From NCBI GenBank assembly GCA_002492295.1, contig DKYC01000140.1, positions 639-28,439 of the forward strand: 27,801 bases of DNA, given 5' to 3'. Both the position numbers and the translations under genes were made by a program. Positions 16,271 through 24,749 of the stretch are shown here, piece after piece. The notes beneath the pieces were generated by a model. It did no database searches. It had not been told where the DNA came from and worked only from the letters and a program-made list of their open reading frames with translations. Position 1 is the stretch's first letter. Each line of letters starts with the position of its first letter. Source of the stretch: Lachnospiraceae bacterium UBA7110 (GTDB lineage Bacteria; Bacillota; Clostridia; Lachnospirales; Lachnospiraceae).

Positions 16271-16284
16271 ACCGAGAAAGGAGC

Positions 16285-17259
16285 ATGGATATTCGTATGG
16301 AAATTTTTGTATGGTTACTCATTTTGTCAGTCGGTCTTGTTCTGCTTGTAAAAGGAGCGGATTTCTTTGTCGGCGGAGCGTGTGCGCTAGCTGCAAGGCT
16401 TGGCGTCGCGCAGCTTGTCATCGGTCTTACCGTCGTCGCAATGGGCACAAGCCTGCCGGAAGCGGCGGTCAGTATTTCAGCAGTTATCAAAGGAAACGCC
16501 GACATCACAATCGGGAATGTCGTTGGAAGCAATATTCTCAACATTCTTATTATTCTCGGTCTTTCCGCACTCATCACACCGCTTGCAGTCGAAAAAAGCA
16601 CCATCACAATCGAACTGCCCTTTCTGACGGGCGTAAGCATACTGTTGCTCTTACAAGGGCTTGATGGAACGATTGGACTTGCGGACGGCATTGTGCAGAT
16701 TCTTCTTTTTATCCTGTATCTTACCTATCTGTTTTGGTCGGCGAAAAAAAGCAACGGGCAAAACAGCGAACCGAATACCAAACCAAACGAGGAAGTGCCC
16801 GCAGAGCGCAAATCCCAAGCTATTTGGAAAATCCTTCTGCTGTGTGTTTTGGGATTGGCAATGACAGTTGCGGGAAGTAATCTCGCAGTAGACGCTGCGT
16901 GCGGCATTGCGAAAAAGCTTGGCATGAGTGAGCGTTTTATCGGACTGACAATTGTCGCGCTCGGCACTTCCCTGCCCGAGCTTGTGACATCCGTTACGGC
17001 TGCAAAAAAAGGCGAAGCGGACATTGCCATCGGGAACATTGTGGGCAGCAATATTTTCAACATCCTGTTTGTCGTAGGAATTTCTGCACTTGTCCATCCC
17101 GTCATATTTGCACAGGGGTTTCGCTTTGACAGCGCAATATCCGCTGTGGCAGCGCTAAGTCTGATTCTCTTTTGTTACAAGCATAAAACGCTCAAACGCT
17201 CACACGGAGCACTGTTGCTGGCAGGATACGTCGCATATTTTGTGGCAATTCTGTGCTAA
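16285..17259 (+). CDS. CaCA-family cation exchanger (YrbG-like), probable Mn2+ efflux
   Basis: 324 residues with two homologous halves of about five membrane helices. Each half carries the alpha-repeat signature: MGTSLPEAAVSISAV with IGNVVGSNILNIL, and LGTSLPELVTSVTAA with IGNIVGSNIFNIL. The conserved acidic (E) and Asn residues bind the cation. A charged, cytoplasmic linker (about 153-175) joins the halves. Members are annotated as Ca2+/Na+ or K+-dependent exchangers, but the yybP-ykoY riboswitch upstream indicates induction by Mn2+ and hence manganese export. Start choice is open: the ATG at 16285 is only one base after AAAGGAG, whereas the in-frame ATG at 16297 (MEIFVWLL) is 13 bases away. 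No terminator is apparent. Confidence 0.88.
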   Translation: MDIRMEIFVWLLILSVGLVLLVKGADFFVGGACALAARLGVAQLVIGLTVVAMGTSLPEAAVSISAVIKGNADITIGNVVGSNILNILIILGLSALITPLAVEKSTITIELPFLTGVSILLLLQGLDGTIGLADGIVQILLFILYLTYLFWSAKKSNGQNSEPNTKPNEEVPAERKSQAIWKILLLCVLGLAMTVAGSNLAVDAACGIAKKLGMSERFIGLTIVALGTSLPELVTSVTAAKKGEADIAIGNIVGSNIFNILFVVGISALVHPVIFAQGFRFDSAISAVAALSLILFCYKHKTLKRSHGALLLAGYVAYFVAILC

Positions 17260-17345
17260 GGGGCTGTTTTCAAGGTACATATTTTGTCATCCTCTTACAA
17301 GTAATAACCGTTTCAGCGACAGGCAAAAATTATCTATGCAAAAGT

Positions 17346-17374
17346 TTGACACGTAATTTATTATGTATTATAAT
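17346..17374 (+). promoter_or_regulatory. Promoter of hicAB
   Basis: Full consensus TTGACA (17346-17351), 17-base spacer, TATAAT (17369-17374). Confidence 0.8.
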
Positions 17375-17414
17375 TGCATTATCAAAAACAAAAGAGACAT
17401 ATTTTACTCTTAAT

Positions 17415-17428
17415 TTGTGTAACCACAA
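17415..17428 (+). promoter_or_regulatory. Possible HicB operator
   Basis: The inverted repeat TTGTG-TAAC-CACAA lies between the hicAB promoter and the hicA start, about 40 bases downstream of the -10. HicB antitoxins with a ribbon-helix-helix tail autorepress through such palindromes. Position only. Confidence 0.35.
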
Positions 17429-17460
17429 TCTCACAGGCTATGATTAAATAGGAGATTTAT

Positions 17461-17658
17461 ATGAAAAGTTACTCATCAAGGGAAGTTCTTGAAATACTAA
17501 AAAAAGACGGCTGGTACGAAGTCGGGTGCGACGGCGACCACCATCAGCCCAAGCATCCTGTCAAGAAAGGAAAGGTCACGATTACTCATCCAAGAAAAGA
17601 CATTCCGGCAGGAACGCTTAAAAGTATTTCAAAGCAATCAGGGATTATATTTCCATAA
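17461..17658 (+). CDS. hicA: HicA toxin (mRNA interferase)
   Basis: 65 residues, a normal length for HicA. It shows the family pattern: SSREVLEILKKDGWYEV, the catalytic-histidine segment GDHHQPKHP (H27/H28, more usually GSHH), KVTITHPRKDIPAGTL and the C-terminal KSISKQSGI. The fold is dsRBD-like and HicA cleaves mRNA. AGGAG stands 6-7 bases before the start. The toxin gene precedes the antitoxin gene, the usual hicAB order, with a 39-base gap. The Ser-to-Asp change beside the catalytic His is a small deviation and may or may not affect activity. Confidence 0.92.
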   Translation: MKSYSSREVLEILKKDGWYEVGCDGDHHQPKHPVKKGKVTITHPRKDIPAGTLKSISKQSGIIFP

Positions 17659-17697
17659 TCTCTATAACTTTAGTTTGATATTACAGGAGGGATTTTC

Positions 17698-18111
17698 ATG
17701 TTGAAGGACAGATATTCATATATTGCAGTATTTTCTTATGATGATGACGGGATATGTATTGAGTTTCCGGATTTGCCCGGCTGTTATCCTTGTGCCGACG
17801 CAAACGATACGGATATGGCGCTGAGAAATGCCAAAGAAGCTATGGGGCTTCATATTTGGGGAATGGAGCAGGATAATGAGGAACTGCCCGCTCCAACACC
17901 CATTACTGATATTTCTCTTGCGCCTAATCAAATTCCGGTGCTCATTGATGTGTTTATGCCTCCCGTCAGGGAACGCATTAACAGCAAATTTGTTAAAAAG
18001 ACACTTTCACTTCCAGCGTGGCTTGCTGCAAAAGCTGATGAGGACGGTGTAAACTGCTCTAAAATATTTCAGAACGCCCTCATTGAGTACCTGCATATAA
18101 ATCAGGGTTAA
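17698..18111 (+). CDS. hicB: HicB antitoxin
   Basis: 137 residues in two parts. The N-terminal partial RNase-H-like HicB domain (about 1-75) has YIAVFSYDDDGICIEFPDLP and GCYPCADANDTDMALRNAKE. The C-terminal ribbon-helix-helix segment (about 100-135, KKTLSLPAWLAAKADEDGVN with an ALIEYL helix) should bind DNA. It neutralises HicA by blocking its active site and represses the operon. The ribosome binding site ACAGGAGGG precedes the start. A weak inverted repeat GCAGGC / GCCTGC at 18124-18150 follows but has no T-run. Confidence 0.92.
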   Translation: MLKDRYSYIAVFSYDDDGICIEFPDLPGCYPCADANDTDMALRNAKEAMGLHIWGMEQDNEELPAPTPITDISLAPNQIPVLIDVFMPPVRERINSKFVKKTLSLPAWLAAKADEDGVNCSKIFQNALIEYLHINQG

Positions 18112-18155
18112 TTCAAATGCCCGGCAGGCATAAAACGCTCCGACGCCTGCTAAAA

Positions 18156-20206
18156 TCAAAACTCCCGGTAAAAATCGTTTCGCAGCTCGGACATCACGAG
18201 ATAACATGTTTTCCCCAAAAGCAGCTTTGCCGGAACACGCCACGGTTCCCCGTAATAAAAGTTGTCCGCCACAAGCACGCCGTCCGCGTAAATCTGCGCC
18301 GCATCATACCAGTCAGGGATTTCCACAAATCCCTCTGTGCCCGAAACCGTGATTTTTTTCCATGTCCTGTCACGTGCGCCGCCAAGACAAAACTCCTCGG
18401 CATATGGCGGCGCAAACGGTTCCGGTACCGCCTCAAACAAAGCTTTTGCCTGTGTAAATGCCCGCTTTACCGCAACATGCTCAAACGCCGAACCGTTCCA
18501 CACATCATACGAAAAGTCACCGTCCTGCACGGCATGGATACCATCCTCGCACGCATAAATATCGCAATTGTTTCCAATATAAAGCCTGCCCGAAAGTTTG
18601 CGCACAAACCGCGCCCGCTCCCACGAAAGCGTCACAATCTGCATGTTATTTACTTCAATCACACTATCCGCTTCCGGACGAAAACACGCCCCACCCGCAA
18701 AGCAATACTCCGCCTCTATGCCGTCAATCGCGGCAAAAAAACAAGTATCCCCCACTCTGCAAAGCGGCTGCGCCGTCGCATATTCCAGCAGATTTCCCGA
18801 CAAGTCCATGCGAAACGGTAGCAAAAAACTTACATCGCCGCACACGTCAATCGGTGGAAATTCGACAATTCCTGTATCAATCACAGCTCCATTAACATCC
18901 GAAAGCTTTGCGAGCCGCTGATAATGATGACAAACACAAACCCGCTCTTTCCATCCGTCCGCATACAATACCGCAGCGACGACAAATCCTCCGGCGCAAT
19001 TTCTGTCTGTGCCATAACCGTCTCCATCGGCGCAAGCAGCTCCCCAAAATCATTCACAAATAAATGCAGCAGATTTGTCAGGCGATACTGCTCGCGGATT
19101 TCTCCGTACTCCGAAACCGGAGCCTGAAAATCATAGGACAAAATCGAATAATCGTTCGGATATCCTGTCGCTTTTGATTCATTTAAAGTCGATAATTTAC
19201 CGATTTTATTTGTTCCGCCCTTGTACATATAATAACCGACAAGATTGTTGCCGGAGCCAAGCTTTACCAGTGAAAGCGCGTAAATATCCATGCCGCCAAT
19301 CCGCGGTCGTCTGTGGTGCGTTACCTGCATTCCGCCGCCAAGCTCACAAGTCGCAAACGGATAATTTTCATACGGCAGCCGCCATCCGTCCGCGTCTACT
19401 TCCGCAATCAAATCTCTGCCAATTGCCGAGTCATTTCTTGTCTTGTCAAACACATAATGCGGGGAAAGCGGCAGCCTTTCGGTATGCTCCGCCCACGGCG
19501 CCTCGGGGTATGCGCCGAACACGGGTACTACCTCATCTGTGGGAATTTTCGCACCATATGCACTGTTCCACCCTGTTACCGTATAAATCGGTGCATGAAA
19601 ACCAATCTCAAGTGCAAGCTTTTTTAATGCAAACAAATGCTCCGCATTATCCGTCAGTTCATTTTCAAACTGAATGCCGATAATATTCCCGCCGTCCTGA
19701 TAAAACAATCCCTCCACCTGTTCATAAATCTTCTCATACCAAACCCGCACCTTTTCCATGTAGTCCTTGTTGTTATCGCGCAGCTTGTACGGCTTTTGCA
19801 AAAGCCAGTCGGGAAACGCGCCGTTTCTGCATTCCCCGTGCGCCCACGGACCGATACGGATAATCACGTCCAATCCCGCCTGCTGCGCGTCCGTGAGGAA
19901 TTTGCGGACATCCCTGTCACCCGTAAAGTCAAACTGACCTTCTGTTTCCTCATGATAAATCCAAAACAGATACGTTGCGACAACAGTAATCCCGCCCGCT
20001 TTCATTTTGCATAACTCCCTGTACCAGTTTTCACGCGCGTCCCGCACGAAATGATACTCGCCCATCACGCCAATCCACGGTTTTCCGGCGCGTGTAAAAT
20101 ACAGACTTGTCACGTCAATTGATTCCCCGTTTGGATTTTTTCCGCCCATGTTGAGGTGGTTTGTCAAAAGGGGGGATTTCTGATACTTTTTGAATTGATA
20201 TTGCAT
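18156..20206 (-). pseudogene. GH35 beta-galactosidase, broken by a single frameshift
   Basis: The start at 20206 follows AAAGGAG by 7 bases. The first part reads as a GH35 catalytic TIM barrel: GVMGEYHFVRDARENWYREL, the acid/base E183 in IGIQFENEL and the nucleophile E288 in ATCELGGGMQVTHHRRP. Near 18929-18931, just after RTDGKSGFVFV, the frame is lost and would stop at 18881. The family sequence resumes in another frame with HHYQRLAKLSDVNGAVIDTG and runs to the stop at 18156. Restoring one base gives 683 residues, including the C-terminal beta-sandwich domains (GFVEIPDWYDAAQIYADG, NFYYGEPW). It is the second gene of an operon, 37 bases after the DUF5107-TPR gene. A sequencing error cannot be excluded. 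Without correction the enzyme would lose its accessory domains but keep the barrel. Confidence 0.88.
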
Positions 20207-20243
20207 TCTTGTACTCCTTTTTATCGTCTTTTCTAAAATCCAT

Positions 20244-23200
20244 TCATACCTTACTAAGCACATCATGAAGCCCGGCGTGGCATTTGTCAAGCTCCAGTCC
20301 TTTTATGGCGTATTCCCGTGCCGTTTCCTTATCACCCTCGCCAAGAAAGCCAAGCGCCCCCATAAAGAAACAGTGTACCATATTTTTCCGCTTTAAATCC
20401 GCATCAAAAATCAGAAAGTCAGGAAGCGATACTGCAAAGTATTCGATTTTTATCTCATCCTGCATATGCGCTTTTGCATAGTCAGTCATCCGCCCAAAAC
20501 ACTCCTGCGCCGCCTGTTCCTCTCCTAGCGCCCTGTGCGCCAACGCCGCGTAATACATCATTTCCGGTGGCTGGTCATTATAATACATGGCGGAAGTCGG
20601 CGCAAAATCGCCCCGCGCAGCAAGCTCAAACGCCTGCCTGCGTTTTGCTGCATCTGTATACAGACCGCCAAGCATATAATAAATATCATTGTCAAGACTT
20701 CCAGCCAGCTTGCCCTCGCCAAGATTATGCGGATACACAAGCGCACGCTCTAATAGCGCAGCCGCCTTATCCCTATCCGGTTCCTTTTTCGCCAAGTGAA
20801 TAAGCGAATATTTATACTGTGCTGGAATTTTCCCCTCGCCGCCTTCCCACGGGTGGAAATGGTGGCTCATAATGCATTGATATGCTGTTTCATATGCACC
20901 GCTCAAATTCAAAAGCGTGATATATTCCGTGTACAAATCATCCCGTTTCTCCAAAAGCGCCTTATTTTCCTTCATATGCGCAAGCCGCTCTTCGACAGCG
21001 TAATTCAGCGCTTTATAAAGCTGGTCAAGCTCAAAAAACACACGTGCATCTGTCCTGTCCATTGCAAACGCCTTTTCCAGTGCAGCCTTTGCCCTTTGCG
21101 CATCATGCAGTTTATTGTAATACGCAAGCGACAAATTACGGTACACGGTCGGCAGCGCAATTTTGTCCGCACAGCCTTCCCACAAGGACACGCTCTCCTG
21201 CCAATTTCCCTTATCATACCACAAATTGCCAAGATAATACGCCGCATATGCCCCACCGTTTCTTACCGCCTTTTCCAATACCGCAATATCCTCAAGCCGA
21301 TTGGGAAAACAATAAAGCGAACTGCTTTTCTCCGCCTTTTCCAGCTCCGACTGCTCGCCCGTACACGCATATCTGTAATAGTGTATCATCGGCTCGTCAT
21401 CATTTGGCGCAAGCGACAACACACGGTCCGCCTCATCATAAAGTCCTGCCGCAAAATACGAAAGCGCAAGCTCCACATAATTGTGATTATCCTCGCGCAT
21501 AATCGCCCGTAATCCGTCCAATCCGTTTCCTGTAAGCCGAAACAGTTCATAACGGCAGGCATGGTCTAGCGCGTCTATTTTTAATGTTTCCTGAGCAAAC
21601 GCAATTGCCTCTTCCCTTTTGCCTAAAATACGCAGAAGTGCTGTTTTCAAGGTTCTTGCCTTTAAATTGTGCAGTCCTTTTGCAAGCGACTTTTCAACAA
21701 AACCAAGCGCGTCTATGTAGTTTCCGTTTCCTGCCGCAATGCAGGCAAGCTGATAAAACGCCTTATCCTGCATATTCCCGTCCCATACCGCCTTGTAAAA
21801 CGCGTCATATGCAGCGTTTGCATTTCCAACCGCCTTGTATGCAAGACCAAGATTATAGTACGGCTCGCAGTCATACGGATTCGGATTTTTCCATGTCGCC
21901 GACTGTACCGCTGTCTTAAAATACTTGACGCTTCGCGCAAAATATCCCCTGTTGTAAAGATATTTTCCATAGCCGTTATTTAATCGAATGTCAGATGCGT
22001 CGCGCTTTAATCCTTCCAAATAATATGGCTCGGGTGAATACGTCGCATGACGATACTGCTCAAGGTGCGTCGCGGCAAGAAAGCGCTGCTCGTTGGTCGC
22101 AAGTAGTTCGGGCGCAGGAATTTCCTCCGCAGGCGAAGGCAACGGTGTGTTCGTCTCTACAGGCGCACAGGAAAGCAGTGTCTTTTCGCCCTGTTTCACC
22201 GTGCAGGCAATTTTTCTGCCCGCCGTATGCAGTGCAACAGCCGTTTCCAACGTTTCCGCCGTTTTCAAATCAAGCGTTCCCGTATATACCGTCTCATCGT
22301 CCGCTGTCAGCTCAATTTCAGCATGAATGCCTGTGGGCGTGTAGAATGTGAGCACAACCTCTTCCTCTTTAACCGTCATACCAACTGCCAGCTTCGTCGA
22401 AGCGTTTGACACCTTTCCTACTGCCTTATAGGGCATGAAATACTGAACAAATGTTTTCTCCTCATAAGGCTTTAAAAAGGTAAAGTCAGGCTGGTTGTCC
22501 GTAAACATTCCCGTCATCAGCTCGATATAAGGTCCGTTTTCATCGGTCAGGTTTCTATCCCAAGCCTTGCCGAAATCGCCGTTGCCCCAAGTCCACTGCT
22601 TTTTTCCGGGTGAAACATGATGGTCAGCAATGTGGAGCAGTCCCGCCTTTTTTTGATAATCATAATTCCCGATAAAATCAAAATCCGAATGGTACGCCAT
22701 ATACGAAGTCGGAACGGGAATGTTTTTGTAGCGCGAAATGTCCGTGCCGGGCGCATAGTCAACCTTATAATATACGCCGTCCGCTATCGGGAATTTTGAC
22801 ACGTCCCGCTTTCCGTGGTCCATCACCGCATGAACATCGGGGGGAAAGATGGACTGCGTATGGTCGTTAACTGCAACGGCGGGATTTGCCCACCACAAAA
22901 AGGTCTGCGGTCTGTCCGTCGGGTTGTAGACCTGCCCTTTTATCTCAAGATATGCTTTATCGGGATAAACCGTAAATCCCACCATGCCCTTTGTATGGAA
23001 CATTTTCTCCGTCTCGCCAACCCAAACGGTAACCGAACCGTCTGCATTTTCTTCTATTGTATAATCAACGGCGTCAAAGGTTGAAGGTCTGTGATGCTGC
23101 GGCCAGTTAAACTCGATTCCGCCCGAAACCCACGGACCGGCAAGTCCTACAAGCGCGGGTTTTATTACCTCATTATAATAAACTGCATCATAATCGTTTG

Positions 23201-23459
23201 TCTTATCATAAAGGCGTTGGATTTTTCCGCCTATTTCAGGTAAAATCATTACCAGTATGTAGTCATTTTCCAAAAAAATTGCATTGTATTCCTTATCCGT
23301 TTTTCTGTCGGAAACGCCCTCGCATACGGGGTGTGGATAGACGCGCCCCGAAGAACCCTGATATACCCGCTTTTCCAAAAACATTGGATTTTTGTCGTAC
23401 GCCGCAATCTCGTAGGTCGGGATTGTCACTGTTTCCTGTCTTAAAATAACTTTATCCAT
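20244..23459 (-). CDS. DUF5107 domain protein with TPR repeats
   Basis: 1071 residues with no signal peptide or membrane helix, so cytosolic. The N-terminal part (about 40-345) is a DUF5107, aldose-epimerase-like beta-sandwich domain. Its conserved stretches include EIGGKIQRLYDKTNDYDAVY, GGIEFNWPQHHRPSTFDAVD, TDRPQTFLWWANPAVAVNDH and HHVSPGKKQWTWGNGDFGKA. A beta linker follows (about 350-440). The rest (about 475-1065) is helical with many tetratricopeptide-type units, for example NPYDCEPYYNLGLAYKAVGN and AAYYLGNLWYDKGNWQESVS. GGAGG lies 6 bases before the start. It is first in an operon with a GH35 beta-galactosidase and divergent from an AraC regulator, so it probably binds or modifies an oligosaccharide or sugar. 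The catalytic role, if any, is unknown. Confidence 0.85.
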   Translation of the reverse strand: MDKVILRQETVTIPTYEIAAYDKNPMFLEKRVYQGSSGRVYPHPVCEGVSDRKTDKEYNAIFLENDYILVMILPEIGGKIQRLYDKTNDYDAVYYNEVIKPALVGLAGPWVSGGIEFNWPQHHRPSTFDAVDYTIEENADGSVTVWVGETEKMFHTKGMVGFTVYPDKAYLEIKGQVYNPTDRPQTFLWWANPAVAVNDHTQSIFPPDVHAVMDHGKRDVSKFPIADGVYYKVDYAPGTDISRYKNIPVPTSYMAYHSDFDFIGNYDYQKKAGLLHIADHHVSPGKKQWTWGNGDFGKAWDRNLTDENGPYIELMTGMFTDNQPDFTFLKPYEEKTFVQYFMPYKAVGKVSNASTKLAVGMTVKEEEVVLTFYTPTGIHAEIELTADDETVYTGTLDLKTAETLETAVALHTAGRKIACTVKQGEKTLLSCAPVETNTPLPSPAEEIPAPELLATNEQRFLAATHLEQYRHATYSPEPYYLEGLKRDASDIRLNNGYGKYLYNRGYFARSVKYFKTAVQSATWKNPNPYDCEPYYNLGLAYKAVGNANAAYDAFYKAVWDGNMQDKAFYQLACIAAGNGNYIDALGFVEKSLAKGLHNLKARTLKTALLRILGKREEAIAFAQETLKIDALDHACRYELFRLTGNGLDGLRAIMREDNHNYVELALSYFAAGLYDEADRVLSLAPNDDEPMIHYYRYACTGEQSELEKAEKSSSLYCFPNRLEDIAVLEKAVRNGGAYAAYYLGNLWYDKGNWQESVSLWEGCADKIALPTVYRNLSLAYYNKLHDAQRAKAALEKAFAMDRTDARVFFELDQLYKALNYAVEERLAHMKENKALLEKRDDLYTEYITLLNLSGAYETAYQCIMSHHFHPWEGGEGKIPAQYKYSLIHLAKKEPDRDKAAALLERALVYPHNLGEGKLAGSLDNDIYYMLGGLYTDAAKRRQAFELAARGDFAPTSAMYYNDQPPEMMYYAALAHRALGEEQAAQECFGRMTDYAKAHMQDEIKIEYFAVSLPDFLIFDADLKRKNMVHCFFMGALGFLGEGDKETAREYAIKGLELDKCHAGLHDVLSKV

Positions 23460-23483
23460 TTTCAGCCTCCATTTTTCTATTTG

Positions 23484-23523
23484 ACTTTAACGATTCTGTA
23501 CTTTGCTTTGTTATTGTTAAAGT
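23484..23523 (-). promoter_or_regulatory. Inverted repeat upstream of the DUF5107 operon
   Basis: ACTTTAAC (23484-23491) and GTTAAAGT (23516-23523), eight bases each, separated by 24. It begins 25 bases before the DUF5107-TPR start, so it could be an operator or an mRNA stem. Confidence 0.35.
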
Positions 23524-23572
23524 ATTTTTGTTGTGTTTATTATGCAATATTATTCTGTAAAAAGCATTCAAT

Positions 23573-23617
23573 ATTATTGCGGAAAAATAGGAAATTATTG
23601 CGCAGAAAATATTGCGG
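23573..23617 (+). promoter_or_regulatory. Direct repeats, predicted AraC-regulator sites
   Basis: ATTATTGCGG (23573-23582), ATTATTGCGC (23594-23603) and AATATTGCGG (23608-23617). The first two are 21 bases apart, the spacing typical for the two half-sites of an AraC-family dimer. A partial inverted copy, GCAATATTATT, is at 23544-23554. The third copy overlaps the araC-gene -35. Confidence 0.5.
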
Positions 23618-23640
23618 ATAAAAATATTCTGTTGTATGAT
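23612..23640 (+). promoter_or_regulatory. Promoter of the AraC-family gene
   Basis: -35 TTGCGG (23612-23617), 17-base spacer, -10 TATGAT (23635-23640). The -35 lies in a putative regulator site, which suggests autoregulation. Confidence 0.5.
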
Positions 23641-23674
23641 AAAAATAGTGTGTGCCAGCGCAATTTCCTATCAC

Positions 23675-23703
23675 ATAAAAAAGGCAAGCCTAGCGGCTGC
23701 CTT
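23675..23703 (-). terminator. Hairpin with minus-strand T-tract in the araC leader
   Basis: AAGGCA (23681-23686) pairs with TGCCTT (23698-23703), extended by GCC/GGC. On the minus strand it is followed by six T. It would stop antisense transcription coming from inside the AraC-family gene before it reaches the DUF5107 operon. Confidence 0.55.
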
Positions 23704-23754
23704 CAAAAAGTTTTATTCATAAATTAGTCTGCGAAAACTGTATGGAGGATTCGT

Positions 23755-24615
23755 ATGGGAAAATATCAGGAAGCCATTTCCGACAGCTCCTTATGGATAA
23801 CCGCAACGCCTGCGCCGTTTGCAAAGACGCTGCCGTTTTTTATTTCGGAAGCGGGGCATTTTATTGCCAAACAGGACTATCAAATACAACGCAATCTGCA
23901 TGACAGCTTTTTGCTGCTTTATACGATAAACGGACAGGGTTCCATACAGACAGGCGAAACCGTTTTTTCGCTTTCCTGCGGTCATTGTGTGGTGATTGAC
24001 TGCCATACACCGCACGAGTACCACACAACGTCTGAACCGTGGGAATTTTTTTGGATTCATTTTAACGGAAGCGGCGCTGCGCCTTTGTTTGAGATTACCT
24101 ATCCAAACCGTATGATACGTGCTGTCCATATGGAAAACGCCGCGGATTTTGAGGGAATGATAAATCAAATCATCGCAGATATCCGTCAAAACGATGTTGC
24201 CGCATATCTGCGATTATCTTCACAAATGCATTTTCTTTTCAACACAATCTGTCTCGCCGCACTGACACGGGATACGGTTCATGCAGCGCACAAAGAAGCG
24301 GACGACGTACGCACTGTTATCCATTTTATTGAACAAAACTACGCCAAACCGATTACCGTTGAAGACATGATAGAAAACATTCCTGTATCCAAATATCATT
24401 TTATCCGGCAATTTGGAAGGACGGTCGGCATCACCCCGTACAGTTACCTGATTCACTATCGGATAACCGTCTCAAAAACCCTACTGCGCACCACCGACAA
24501 GACCATTGCCGAAATCGCGGAAGCCTGCGGATTTTTGGATACAAGCAATTTTATCGCACACTTCAAAAAACACACAGGACAAAAACCACTGCAATATCGG
24601 CGGGATTTTTCGTGA
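23755..24615 (+). CDS. AraC-family transcriptional regulator
   Basis: 286 residues. The N-terminal AraC-type cupin domain (about 15-150) has HDSFLLLYTINGQGSIQTG, GHCVVIDCHTPHEYHT and WEFFWIHFNGSG and should bind a sugar effector. The C-terminal pair of helix-turn-helix motifs (about 185-285) includes ITVEDMIENIPVSKYHFIRQ and the conserved second motif IAEIAEACGFLDTSNFIAHF with KKHTGQKPLQYRR. GGAGG stands 7 bases before the start. It is divergent from the DUF5107-GH35 operon, the classic position for a local activator of sugar genes. The direct repeats at 23573-23617 are its likely sites. Confidence 0.92.
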   Translation: MGKYQEAISDSSLWITATPAPFAKTLPFFISEAGHFIAKQDYQIQRNLHDSFLLLYTINGQGSIQTGETVFSLSCGHCVVIDCHTPHEYHTTSEPWEFFWIHFNGSGAAPLFEITYPNRMIRAVHMENAADFEGMINQIIADIRQNDVAAYLRLSSQMHFLFNTICLAALTRDTVHAAHKEADDVRTVIHFIEQNYAKPITVEDMIENIPVSKYHFIRQFGRTVGITPYSYLIHYRITVSKTLLRTTDKTIAEIAEACGFLDTSNFIAHFKKHTGQKPLQYRRDFS

Positions 24616-24669
24616 AAGCTTTTATGACATCCAACCTGCCCGATATATCCACGAATATCTGTCAAAATG

Positions 24670-24715
24670 ACACAAAAACAGAGAAATAAACCAAAATCAT
24701 CCGTTATTTCTCTGT
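24670..24715 (-). terminator. Terminator of the Rpn-family gene
   Basis: A perfect 12-bp inverted repeat, ACAGAGAAATAA (24678-24689) / TTATTTCTCTGT (24704-24715). On the minus strand it is followed by TTTTTGTG. It may also end the convergent AraC-family transcript, but there is no T-run on that side. Confidence 0.75.
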
Positions 24716-24749
24716 TGAATAGCTGCAATATAAAATTTTGACTCCTGTT

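Noticed and set aside
17253..17447. Plus-strand 64-codon frame before hicA
   Set aside because: It overlaps the exchanger end and contains the hicAB promoter; no family-like pattern.
18117..18821. Long plus-strand open frame (234 codons) opposite the GH35 gene
   Set aside because: It lies antisense to a clear glycoside hydrolase, is extremely rich in Arg, Lys and His, has no ribosome binding site and no domain-like pattern.
18924..18935. Programmed ribosomal frameshift in the GH35 gene
   Set aside because: No X-XXY-YYZ slippery heptamer, stimulatory stem or homopolymer was seen at the break, so a plain deletion or sequencing error is simpler.
20796..21512. Plus-strand open frame of 238 codons opposite the TPR region
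   Set aside because: Shadow of the DUF5107-TPR coding frame; composition is unlike a real protein and no start signal is seen.
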